Positions 1 through 5,943 of a stretch of 6,082 nucleotides of DNA are shown here, one piece after another. The notes beneath the pieces are model-generated. The model was not told where the DNA came from, searched no databases, and worked only from the letters and a program-made list of their open reading frames with translations. This DNA is from Bryobacterales bacterium. Its GTDB lineage: Bacteria > Acidobacteriota > Terriglobia > Bryobacterales > Bryobacteraceae. The translations under genes were made by a program, and so were the position numbers. Positions within the stretch are counted from its first letter, which is position 1, and every line of letters begins with the position of its first letter. The stretch spans positions 1 through 6,082 of the forward strand of contig SHUN01000205.1 of NCBI GenBank assembly GCA_009697495.1, given 5' to 3'.

Positions 1-147
1 CAGGGATGCGACCCGAGCGCCGCTTCGAGGGCTGGAATAGCAAGGGACGGCTTCCAAGCCGAGGCCGCCCCAACTCTCAATTCAGACCCGTCGCAGATTA
101 GCTTATTGAAAGCCAAAAATGGTCTTGACAATGGGGTCCACTTTACA
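1..147. mobile_element. Probable outer end of an insertion sequence (body outside window)
   Basis: The receptor reading frame at 143-850 matches its family up to the conserved AEYGRAAGSVV stretch, then hits a stop where a TonB receptor should continue for hundreds of residues. The junction reads, on the minus strand, TGTAAAGTGGACCCCATTGT starting at 147. It begins with TG and is followed by AAGACCATTTTTGG, which resembles the terminal repeats of IS elements ending in TG/CA (IS3- or IS21-like; I cannot name the family from the end alone). No transposase is recognisable in positions 1-110: one plus frame stays open to a TAG at 99-101, and one minus frame is open throughout. A small inverted repeat (CGGCTT-CC-AAGCCG, 48-61) lies inside. 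The partner end and any target duplication are outside the window, so the assignment is inferred from the abrupt loss of homology and the end-like sequence. Confidence 0.45.
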
Positions 148-850
148 CCACGCTGCCCGCCGCGCGACCGTACTCGGCGGAGAACTGGTTCGTAATCATG
201 CGGAACTCGCCGACCGTATCCGGATTATTGATCTCCTGCAGCAATCCGCCGACGGAGGGCGAATTAGAATCCGTACCGTCAACAACGAAGTTATTCGAAC
301 GGGTGCGCATACCATTCACGGAGAACGAGACGCCACCGGCCGCGAATCCGGAGTTACCGCCGGAAAGCTGGCTGACGCCCGGCACAGAAAGCGCCGCGTT
401 CAAGATGTTAGAGTTCGGCGCCAATGGTAGATTTTGAATGCGCTGGGAGTCAAAATTCACGCCGACTTCGGCGTTGGTGGTATTGATTAACGGCACTTCG
501 CCGGTCACCGTAATGACCTCCGCCGATGTCGACACTTTCAATTGCGCCGGAATATTCGCCCGCTCCGTTAACTGTATTTCCACGTTGTTGCGAATGAGTT
601 TGGCGAACCCGGACTTCTCGATTGTTACTTCGTAATTTCCGGGCCGCAGCAGCGGAAAGCGGAACTGGCCGTGGTCGCCGCTGGTTGTGTTGGAGACAAT
701 TCCGGTAGCGGTGTTGCGCGCTGTAATTTGCGCGCCCGCGATCACAGAACCGGATTCATCCGTCACGGTGCCGAGAATTTCGGCGGTGGTTTGCGCGTAC
801 AGAGCGGTTGCCCATGCCAGCGTAAACAAATAGACAATGATTCGTTTCAT
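143..850 (-). pseudogene. Oar-like TonB-dependent receptor, truncated after the plug domain starts
   Basis: This is the N-terminal 235 residues of an outer-membrane TonB-dependent transporter of the acidobacterial Oar-like type, presumed to take up large or glycan-derived substrates. Residues 1-20 are a signal peptide (MKRIIVYLF... ending ALYAQ). Residues ~21-105 form a carboxypeptidase-regulatory (CarboxypepD_reg) domain, with GTVTDESGSVIAGAQI and the FRFPLLRPGNYEVTIEKSGF segment. Residues ~106-120 are the linker AEVITVTGEVPLIN. From ~121 the plug domain begins (SVPGVS, FSVNGMRTRSNNFVVDG, AEYGRAAGSVV). Complete family members are about 1000-1200 residues, so the rest of the plug and the whole 22-stranded barrel are missing. 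The stop codon is supplied by foreign-looking DNA at 143-147, consistent with IS insertion. The start at 850 is favoured by the signal peptide and an upstream AAGGGG about 10 bases away. Third codon positions are less GC-rich than in trmH or rarA. The remnant cannot form a transporter. Confidence 0.85.
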
Positions 851-1444
851 TGAACTTGTACCCCTTATTCGTTGGAAGGATCAGTATTGAAGAGCCGCGG
901 ATACAAGCGTCCGCAGTCGCGAACTTTCCTCAATTGCATTCATGGTACTGCAACAAAAAACAGTTTGTAGCGGCTACCTCGGCGGCCTCCAAATCGAATA
1001 ACCCGCCGCGGCGGCACCCTGCACGGCCAGCGGCGTGCGAGCGTCCTTGCAGAAATAGGAGCCGCCGCGACCCATCCGATCCACTCCGGCGCCATCCGTT
1101 CGCCCCCTGCGGCACCACGGTGGCGGTGCGAAGATTCACCGTGTTCGTTCTCACTTGGCCCCACTCATGCAGCACAACCGCGCTCGCAACCCTGCCATCG
1201 CCGCCACCTTTTCGCAACCCGGCGGCTCGCGCAGGATAGATTGTATTTCGCCCGTGCCTTCCGTGTATTGAAAGCGCGTACCCGTACCGCCTGGGCCAAC
1301 AACGGCCTGTTCTGCTTCAGCCGGACGCGCTTGCCCACGTCGTGTAAATGCACGCTTGCGCTCTTTGCGGCTAGGAGTTCCTCAACGGCGCTGCTGTCTC
1401 TCCGCCTGGCCGGCTCACGGGGCGGCTCGGTAACGCCGGGCGCG
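851..1444. other. Gene-less stretch with possible coding relics on the minus strand
   Basis: No complete gene is recognisable between the receptor start and the S58 gene end. Three overlapping minus-strand frames each contain a protein-like piece. The first, about 1380-1153, includes AEQAVVGPGGTGTRFQYTE and GEIQSILREPPG. The second, about 1195-1090, includes GQVRTNTVNLRTATVVPQG. The third, about 1073-972, includes GGSYFCKDARTPLAVQG and ends at a TAG. The frame changes twice over about 400 bases, as expected of a decayed gene, but GC-rich DNA often gives such chance frames and I recognise no family. Also present is a perfect 12-base palindrome, CCGCCGCGGCGG, at 1003-1014. The final ~100 bases before 850 should carry the receptor's promoter, but I see no convincing -35/-10 pair. 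Confidence 0.3.
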
Positions 1445-2590
1445 CTAGCGGGTGAGACGGTTGTGGCGCTTGAGGACGTCGATGAGTTGGGAGTGGGGGA
1501 GCGCGGTAACCCTTGACCCGCGGGCACCGGACATTGTTTCGGCGCCGACCATGGCGTTGATGATGGCCTCCTCGGTGGCCTGGACGGTGGCTTCGAAGAC
1601 GGGATTGAGCGCATCGTTTGGCAGCATGGCAAGCTGGATCGGTTGCCCAGGGTTGGCGGCGGCGTTCGGATTGGCGGTGGAAAAGGCGATGAAGATGTCG
1701 CCGGAGCCGTTTCCGGATGTCGCGCCGGTGCGGGCCAGACCCATGGTTGCGCGGCGCGCCAAGCGCTGCACTTGGTGGGGCAGGAGCGGGGCGTCGGTGG
1801 CGACGACGATGATGATGGAACCCACGTCCTCGCGGTAGGGCCATTGGGTATCGGCGCGGGGAGCGTCGGCGTTCAAGGCTTCTCCGACGGGGAGTCCGCC
1901 GATGCGAAGTTGGCGGCGGCTGCCGCAATTGCATTGGACCAGGACGCCCACTGTGTAGCCGTTTTGGCTGGCGGGGAGTTTGCGGGAGGCGGTTCCGATG
2001 CCGCCTTTGAAGCCGTAACAGATCATCCCAGTGCCGCCGCCGACATTGCCCTCGGCGACGGCGCCGGCTTTCGCTGCGTCCAAGGCCTTTTCAGCGTCGG
2101 CGGGTTTTACGTGAAAGCCGTTGATGTCGTTGAGCGTGCCGTCGTAGGTCTCGGCAACTATCGGATACGTGTAGAAGCCGCCAGCGAAGGTGTTCGTTCC
2201 CGGCTTCCGGTTGTTCTTGACGAGCCAGTTCAGGAAGGCGTCGCGGACGACTCCGACGGAGTGGGTGTTGGTGATGAGAACGGGACCGTCGAGAAAACCG
2301 GATTCGGCGAGCCAATGGGTGCCGGTCATGTCGCCGTTGCCGTTCTGGGAGAAGTAGCCGCCGAAGACGGGATCTGACGACGCTTTTCCGCGAGGCCAGA
2401 CGGCGGTTACACCGGTCCGGACGTTGTCCCCTTCGATGATTGTCCGGTGGCCGACTTCGACGCCATTGACATCGGTGATTGCGTTCAGCGCGCCGGGGAT
2501 GCCTTCGAGGGGAACGCCCAGATCGCGGGCACGGGGTTTGGTTTGGGCGGCGGCGGCGCAGGCGAGCAGGATGAGAAAAATGGGTCGGAT
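1445..2590 (-). CDS. S58-family (DmpA/P1-like) aminopeptidase, exported, with no standard start codon
   Basis: Peptidase family S58 enzymes (DmpA, BapA) are N-terminal-nucleophile hydrolases that cleave themselves at a Gly-Ser bond and release N-terminal amino acids from peptides, amides or esters. The frame gives 381 residues, close to family length. A short hydrophobic N-terminus (IRPIFLILLACAAAAQ, ~1-16) looks like a signal peptide, with a possible lipobox cysteine at 11. Then come family motifs: ITDVNGVEVGH (~35-45), NGNGDMTGTHWL (~83-93), ITNTHSVGVVRDAFLNW (~106-122), and GVLVQCNCGSRRQLRIGGLPVG, a variant of the usual QANYG segment. GNGSGDIFIAF carries the expected cleavage site Gly295/Ser296, and ATEEAIINAM lies near 338-347. 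No ATG, GTG or TTG occurs in frame before 2329, and starting at 2329 would delete the conserved N-terminal 87 residues. I therefore place the start at ATC 2588-2590, eight bases after the TAA of the DUF218 gene in the same frame. Expression is probably coupled to that gene. Family call confident; start uncertain. Confidence 0.85.
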   Translation of the reverse strand: MRPIFLILLACAAAAQTKPRARDLGVPLEGIPGALNAITDVNGVEVGHRTIIEGDNVRTGVTAVWPRGKASSDPVFGGYFSQNGNGDMTGTHWLAESGFLDGPVLITNTHSVGVVRDAFLNWLVKNNRKPGTNTFAGGFYTYPIVAETYDGTLNDINGFHVKPADAEKALDAAKAGAVAEGNVGGGTGMICYGFKGGIGTASRKLPASQNGYTVGVLVQCNCGSRRQLRIGGLPVGEALNADAPRADTQWPYREDVGSIIIVVATDAPLLPHQVQRLARRATMGLARTGATSGNGSGDIFIAFSTANPNAAANPGQPIQLAMLPNDALNPVFEATVQATEEAIINAMVGAETMSGARGSRVTALPHSQLIDVLKRHNRLTR

Positions 2591-2596
2591 AGGAGT

Positions 2597-3238
2597 TTAG
2601 ATTGGCACACCGAGTTGCCAGAGGGTGAACCCAACGGCTTGGCGGGTGTAGAGCCACCAGTCGCGCCAGGCGGTTTCGAGCTTAATGGCCCGAGGGGAAC
2701 CGTACACGCGCAGGCCACGGGCTTCGAGCATCTTCTTGGCGCGGAAGATGTGATAGCCGTCGCTGACGAGAATGCACGATGTCAAGCCCATACGGGTCAT
2801 GATCTCGGCCACGGCGACGGTGGAATGGACGGTGGTCTCGCCCTCAGCTTCCAGGATGATGGCCTCGCCAGGCACGCCGTGGCTGATGAAGTAGTTGCGG
2901 CCGACGGCGCCTTCGGTGAAGACGGGGTCGCCGCCGGCACCGCCGGTGGTGATGATGCGCGGCGCGAGTTTGCGCTGAAAGAGCGCGAGGGCGTGGTCGA
3001 GGCGGGCCTTGAGGACGGGTGAGGGTTTGCCGCGGTATTCAGCAGCGCCCATGACGACGATGACGTCGGCGGCCTGGGCTTCGTCGATAGTGGATTGGGC
3101 GTGAATGCGGAGGGCCAACCAGGCGAGCCACAGCAAGAGGCAAAGGCCGGCTGCGAGGGCGACCCGGCGAAGAAATCCGCTACTGTGCTTGCGCCGCGCT
3201 ATGCTTAACAGTCTATAGGAATGCTCGGCGTTCACCAT
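2597..3238 (-). CDS. DUF218/YdcF-like (SanA/ElyC-type) single-pass membrane protein
   Basis: The product has 213 residues. Residues 1-24 are basic (ARRK, LRR), residues ~25-44 form one transmembrane segment (VALAAGLCLLLWLAWLALRI), and the rest is a DUF218 (YdcF/SanA/ElyC-like) domain, probably facing the periplasm. Visible family features are ADVIVVMGAAEYRGKPSPVLKARLDHAL (57-84), where the domain starts; RIITTGGAGGDPVFTEG with Glu109; GVPGEAIILE (121-130) followed by ETTVHST; and the C-terminal LVSDGYHIFRA with Asp160, His163 and Arg166. Relatives in enterobacteria affect envelope permeability or peptidoglycan and lipid-carrier metabolism; the reaction is not established, and none is visible here. 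The start at ATG 3238 (GTG 3235 is next) is set by the basic N-terminus and a weak purine-rich AAGAG just upstream; the longer open frame upstream is the antisense of the methyltransferase. The 5' end overlaps the divergent methyltransferase gene by 18 bases. The S58 gene follows immediately, suggesting one transcript. Confidence 0.88.
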   Translation of the reverse strand: MVNAEHSYRLLSIARRKHSSGFLRRVALAAGLCLLLWLAWLALRIHAQSTIDEAQAADVIVVMGAAEYRGKPSPVLKARLDHALALFQRKLAPRIITTGGAGGDPVFTEGAVGRNYFISHGVPGEAIILEAEGETTVHSTVAVAEIMTRMGLTSCILVSDGYHIFRAKKMLEARGLRVYGSPRAIKLETAWRDWWLYTRQAVGFTLWQLGVPI

Positions 3239-3967
3239 CCGCTCTTGAAGAGCATCCGCAAAGCGGTACAGCGCGGCGGCCGCACCGATGACGGTTTCGC
3301 CATCGCGGAGGGGTTTCATTTGTTGTTCGAAGCCATCAAGTCGAAGGCCTCGATAGGCGCGGTGATCGCAACGCCGGGGGCCGCCAAAATGCTGGATGGC
3401 GTGGCGGCGCATCATGTTGTTGATGAGAGTGTATTTCACCAGATTTCGTCGGTGGAGAACAGCCAGGGCGTAATTTCCCTGGTGCGAGTCGACGATCAGC
3501 CGGTGGCCGAATGCTTGCATGGCAATCCGCTGGTCATGGCATTGGACGGGGTACAGGATCCGGGGAACGCGGGGGCGATGGTACGTTCGGCGGAGGCGTT
3601 TGGAGCGAGCGGGGTGGTGTTTATTAAGGGCTCTGTATCGCCGTGGAATCCGAAGGCGCTGCGCGCATCGGCGGGGTCGCTGTTCCGGGTGCCATTCGCG
3701 ATTGTGGGGTGGGAGGAGTTTCTGGCGGCGATTCAAGAGCGGCGGATCGCGCTGTACGCGGCGGGGGCGCGGGCGGAGAAACGCGCGGATGAAGTGCCAT
3801 TGCATGAGGCGGCGGCGATCCTTATCGGCAACGAAGGAGTGGGGGTACCGATGGAGCATGAGCGGTTCGGCACGTTAGTGCGGATTCCGACGCAAAGCGT
3901 GGAGTCGTTGAACGCGGCGGTGGCGGCGGGTATTTTGCTGTATGAGGCGAGGCGGCAACGGCAATGA
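3221..3967 (+). CDS. TrmH/SpoU-family RNA 2'-O-ribose methyltransferase
   Basis: This cytoplasmic S-adenosylmethionine-dependent enzyme methylates ribose 2'-hydroxyls in rRNA or tRNA; its target nucleotide cannot be read from the sequence. It has 248 residues in two parts. Residues ~4-90 are a substrate-binding domain opening with HHPLLKSIRKAV and DGFAIAEGFHLLFEA, as in RlmB/TsnR-type members. Residues ~104-243 are the knotted SPOUT catalytic domain. Its three motifs are complete: motif 1, DPGNAGAMVRSAEAFG (113-128), with Asn116 and catalytic Arg122; motif 2, LIGNEGVGVP (201-210), with Asn204-Glu205-Gly206; motif 3, IPTQSVESLNAAVAAGILLYE (222-242), with Ser229, Leu230 and Asn231. The start at 3221 is chosen because the conserved HHPLLK follows directly and no other start is nearby. 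An AGGA abuts the ATG with no spacing, so it is not a usable ribosome site. The TGA overlaps the rarA start as ATGA, indicating one operon with translational coupling. Confidence 0.93.
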   Translation: MLGVHHPLLKSIRKAVQRGGRTDDGFAIAEGFHLLFEAIKSKASIGAVIATPGAAKMLDGVAAHHVVDESVFHQISSVENSQGVISLVRVDDQPVAECLHGNPLVMALDGVQDPGNAGAMVRSAEAFGASGVVFIKGSVSPWNPKALRASAGSLFRVPFAIVGWEEFLAAIQERRIALYAAGARAEKRADEVPLHEAAAILIGNEGVGVPMEHERFGTLVRIPTQSVESLNAAVAAGILLYEARRQRQ

Positions 3968-5262
3968 GCCTTTTCGAGATACCGGATGAGACACACAAGC
4001 GGCCGTTGGCCGAGCGAATGCGACCGCGGTCGCTCGACGGCTTTGCCGGGCAGGAGCACATACTGGGAATGGGCAAGCCGCTGCGGCGGGCGATCGAGAG
4101 CGATCAGCTTACGAGCCTGATTTTGTGGGGTCCGCCGGGAGTGGGGAAGACATCGCTGGCTGCGATTATCGCGCAGACGACGAAAGCGGAATTCGTGCCA
4201 TTTTCGGCGGTGCTCGCCGGGATGAAGGAGATCAAAGAGGTGATGGCCCATGCCGAGCGAGCCCGGCGGATGGGGCGTCGCACGGTGTTGTTTGTGGACG
4301 AGATTCACCGGTTCAATAAAGCGCAGCAGGACGCTTTTCTGCCGTATGTGGAGAAGGGGGACGTGATTCTGATTGGGGCGACGACGGAGAATCCGTCGTT
4401 CGAGGTAAACTCGGCGCTGCTATCGCGGTCACGGGTTTACGCTTTGAAGGCGCTGGGTGTCGACGATCTGGTGGGGCTGCTGGTGAAGGGACTTGGGGAG
4501 TTGCAGACGAGTTGCGATCCGGTTTATCTGGAACAGATTGCGCAGTTCGCCAACGGCGACGCGCGGACGGCGTATAACCTGCTGGAACTGGCGGCGGCGG
4601 GCGGTGGCGAGATCACGCAGGAGACGCTGGCGGAAATTATCACGCGGAAGTCGCTGCTTTATGACAAGGGGGGCGAGGAGCACTTCAATATTATTTCGGC
4701 ACTGCATAAATCGGTGCGGGCCTCGGATGCCGACGGGGCGCTGTACTGGCTGGCGCGAATGTTGGAAGCGGGGGAAGACCGGATGTACATTGTCCGGCGG
4801 CTGGTAAGGATGGCGGTGGAGGATATTGGGATGGCGGATCCGCGAGCCGTGGAACAAGCGATTGCGTGCATGCAAACGGTTCATTTTTTGGGAATTCCGG
4901 AAGGGGATCAGGCGCTGGCGCAGTGCGCACTTTATTTAAGTCTGGCGCCGAAGTCCGACGCGGCGTATAAAGGCCTGAACGCGGCGCGGGCGGCGACGCA
5001 ATCGCACGCCGCCGAGCCGGTACCGATGCACCTTCGCAACGCGCCGACCAAGCACATGAAGCAGTGGGGGTATGGCGAAGGGTACCGGCACGCGCATGCG
5101 TATGGCGGGGCTGTTACTGGGATGGAGTGTTTGCCGGAGGGGCTGGCGGGGACCAAGTTTTACGAGCCCACGGACCGGGGCGTGGAGCCGCGGATCGCCG
5201 AGAAACTATCGGCGATCCGAGAGGCGAAGAAAGGGTTTTACAAGCCTACTTCCGGGCAGTGA
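3964..5262 (+). CDS. rarA: Replication-associated recombination protein A (RarA/MgsA), AAA+ ATPase
   Basis: RarA (bacterial relative of eukaryotic Mgs1/WRNIP1) is a clamp-loader-like tetrameric ATPase that binds single-strand-binding protein and DNA ends, and acts at stalled replication forks. The 432 residues match the usual length (E. coli ~447). The N-terminal [20 protein letters not shown] is typical. Walker A is GPPGVGKT (56-63), with Lys62. Walker B is [11 protein letters not shown] (108-118), with Asp112-Glu113. Sensor 1 is in [12 protein letters not shown] (138-149), the arginine-finger region in LLSRSRV (152-158), and the sensor-2 region around [11 protein letters not shown] (198-208). 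The C-terminal tetramerisation domain begins near [20 protein letters not shown] (233-252) and includes [20 protein letters not shown] and [10 protein letters not shown]. All key residues are present, so the protein should be active. The start overlaps the methyltransferase stop (ATGA), with GAGG-rich sequence about 11 bases upstream. The 3' end contains an 11-bp inverted repeat and overlaps the convergent RidA gene by 17 bases. Confidence 0.97.
   Translation: MSLFEIPDETHKRPLAERMRPRSLDGFAGQEHILGMGKPLRRAIESDQLTSLILWGPPGVGKTSLAAIIAQTTKAEFVPFSAVLAGMKEIKEVMAHAERARRMGRRTVLFVDEIHRFNKAQQDAFLPYVEKGDVILIGATTENPSFEVNSALLSRSRVYALKALGVDDLVGLLVKGLGELQTSCDPVYLEQIAQFANGDARTAYNLLELAAAGGGEITQETLAEIITRKSLLYDKGGEEHFNIISALHKSVRASDADGALYWLARMLEAGEDRMYIVRRLVRMAVEDIGMADPRAVEQAIACMQTVHFLGIPEGDQALAQCALYLSLAPKSDAAYKGLNAARAATQSHAAEPVPMHLRNAPTKHMKQWGYGEGYRHAHAYGGAVTGMECLPEGLAGTKFYEPTDRGVEPRIAEKLSAIREAKKGFYKPTSGQ
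5191..5219. repeat. Perfect 11-bp inverted repeat with 7-base loop inside the 3' end of rarA
   Basis: The left arm CGGATCGCCGA (5191-5201) and right arm TCGGCGATCCG (5209-5219) are exact reverse complements around the loop GAAACTA. The arms encode part of the RarA tail ([10 protein letters not shown]). The stem lies about 40 bases before the rarA stop and the overlap with the opposing RidA gene. No U-run follows on either strand, so it is not a standard intrinsic terminator, but it could form a stable RNA hairpin in either transcript. Function is inferred; the structure is directly visible. Confidence 0.6.
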
Positions 5263-5665
5263 CGGTGATCTCGATACGCGCTTTGCCGACGAGCTTGGCG
5301 ACGCCGACGGTGGTGCGGACGGGGCGAGGTTCGGGAATGACGCTGGTGTAGACGCCGTTCATTTTTTCGAACAGCTCCATGTCGGTGAGGTAGACATTGA
5401 CGGCGACGAGATCGGCAAAGGTGAATCCGCCGGCTTTCAGAATTTCGCCGATGCTATCGAGGGTGAGCTTGACTTCGTCCTCGAATTTATCCGGGTAAAC
5501 GCCCTTTTTGTCGCGGCCGACCTGACCGGCAACGTAGAGGGTACCGCCGGAGAGAATGCCTGGGGAGAAGGGGCGGCCGGTGGGTGAGCCGGGAGGGGCG
5601 ACGACCTTTTTCTCGGCATTCGCCGCGAGCGTCAAGAGGAGGAAGATAGGTAGAATCAGTCTCAT
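5246..5665 (-). CDS. Exported RidA/YjgF/YER057c-family protein (enamine/imine deaminase-like)
   Basis: RidA proteins are small trimers that hydrolyse reactive enamine/imine intermediates such as 2-iminobutanoate made by PLP enzymes. This one has 139 residues: a signal peptide (MRLILPIFLLLTLAANA, cleavage probable near residue 17) plus a complete RidA domain (~20-139). Family features are RPFSPGILSGGTLYVAGQVG (31-50), LDSIGEILKAGG, VNVYLTDMELFEKMNGVY, EPRPVRTTVGV (112-122) with Arg117 matching the catalytic Arg105 of E. coli RidA, and IEITV with Glu132 matching Glu120. Two pocket positions differ: Phe33 where E. coli has Tyr17, and Ala46 in AGQ where E. coli has Ser30. The signal peptide implies a periplasmic location, unlike cytoplasmic classical RidA, so the substrate is open. 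The start could be 5674 (MAPMRL...) rather than 5665; the shorter form gives the better signal peptide. It converges on rarA with a 17-base overlap. Confidence 0.9.
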   Translation of the reverse strand: MRLILPIFLLLTLAANAEKKVVAPPGSPTGRPFSPGILSGGTLYVAGQVGRDKKGVYPDKFEDEVKLTLDSIGEILKAGGFTFADLVAVNVYLTDMELFEKMNGVYTSVIPEPRPVRTTVGVAKLVGKARIEITVTARK

Positions 5666-5678
5666 AGGGGCCATTATG
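5666..5678 (-). promoter_or_regulatory. Possible -10 element for a leaderless RidA transcript
   Basis: On the minus strand CATAAT (5678-5673) matches the -10 consensus TATAAT at five of six positions. It ends seven bases before ATG 5665, so transcription could begin at the start codon itself, and no Shine-Dalgarno sequence precedes that codon. No good -35 hexamer sits 17 bases upstream, and the same bases contain the alternative ATG at 5674. Treat as a suggestion. Confidence 0.22.
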
Positions 5679-5943
5679 CCATGGCTAGGGCTGTGCGTAG
5701 GGAGGGACAATCCAATGCCGCCCCGTTTGCGTGGAGTACCATAGATCCCTTCCGATCCGTACCAGCGCTGTAGACACCAAGTACTGTGGACAATTGAATC
5801 GGGTGTTCTATTGTCGATGCACTGTGAGCATAGCAATCTGGATGGGAGCAGTCACCCAAGTCCACTACAGCGTGGGGGCAGAGTGGCGCTTCATTCCGCC
5901 GGAAACCGGGGAAAGACGTTTGGAGGCATTCATTGCAGATCAC
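5674..5943 (-). CDS. Weak candidate ORF, cysteine-containing small protein of unknown function
   Basis: I do not recognise this 89-codon frame. Its N-terminal half has regularly placed cysteines and histidines: CNEC (3-6), CPH (22-24), and DCSHPDC followed by AH (31-40), which might bind zinc. The second half has no visible motif, membrane segment or signal. The frame's TAA overlaps the alternative RidA start in TAATG (5676-5672), an arrangement seen in coupled genes. Against it, third-position GC is near 50 percent, clearly below the neighbouring real genes, and no ribosome-binding site is obvious. It may be chance or a degraded fragment. Confidence 0.18.
   Translation of the reverse strand: MICNECLQTSFPGFRRNEAPLCPHAVVDLGDCSHPDCYAHSASTIEHPIQLSTVLGVYSAGTDRKGSMVLHANGAALDCPSLRTALAMA

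Noticed and set aside
1003..1014. CCGCCGCGGCGG palindrome as a terminator
   Set aside because: It has no loop and no U-run on either strand; such G/C palindromes are common in GC-rich sequence.
850..1239. Plus-strand frame of 129 residues in the gene-less stretch
   Set aside because: Proline, arginine and serine-rich composition, no motif, and no ribosome site; it looks like a chance frame in GC-rich DNA.
1643..2377. Long plus-strand frame opposite the S58 gene
   Set aside because: Glycine, alanine and valine-rich translation typical of the antisense of a GC-rich gene. The minus-strand S58 motifs explain the same bases.
2447..3022. Plus-strand frame of 191 residues opposite the DUF218 and S58 genes
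   Set aside because: It spans the junction of two recognised minus-strand genes and has no domain or signal of its own.
3239..3859. Upstream extension of the DUF218 frame to a far earlier ATG (420 residues)
   Set aside because: The extra sequence is arginine-rich antisense of the methyltransferase gene, with no family match. The basic N-terminus plus membrane segment starting at 3238 is the normal architecture.
5789..5815. GACAAT...ATTGTC inverted repeat upstream of the RidA gene
   Set aside because: A 6-base arm with a 15-base spacer is expected by chance over this length and has no supporting context.
5666..5836. Upstream extension of the RidA frame to an ATG at 5836
   Set aside because: The added residues have no resemblance to the family and would bury the signal peptide in the middle of the protein.
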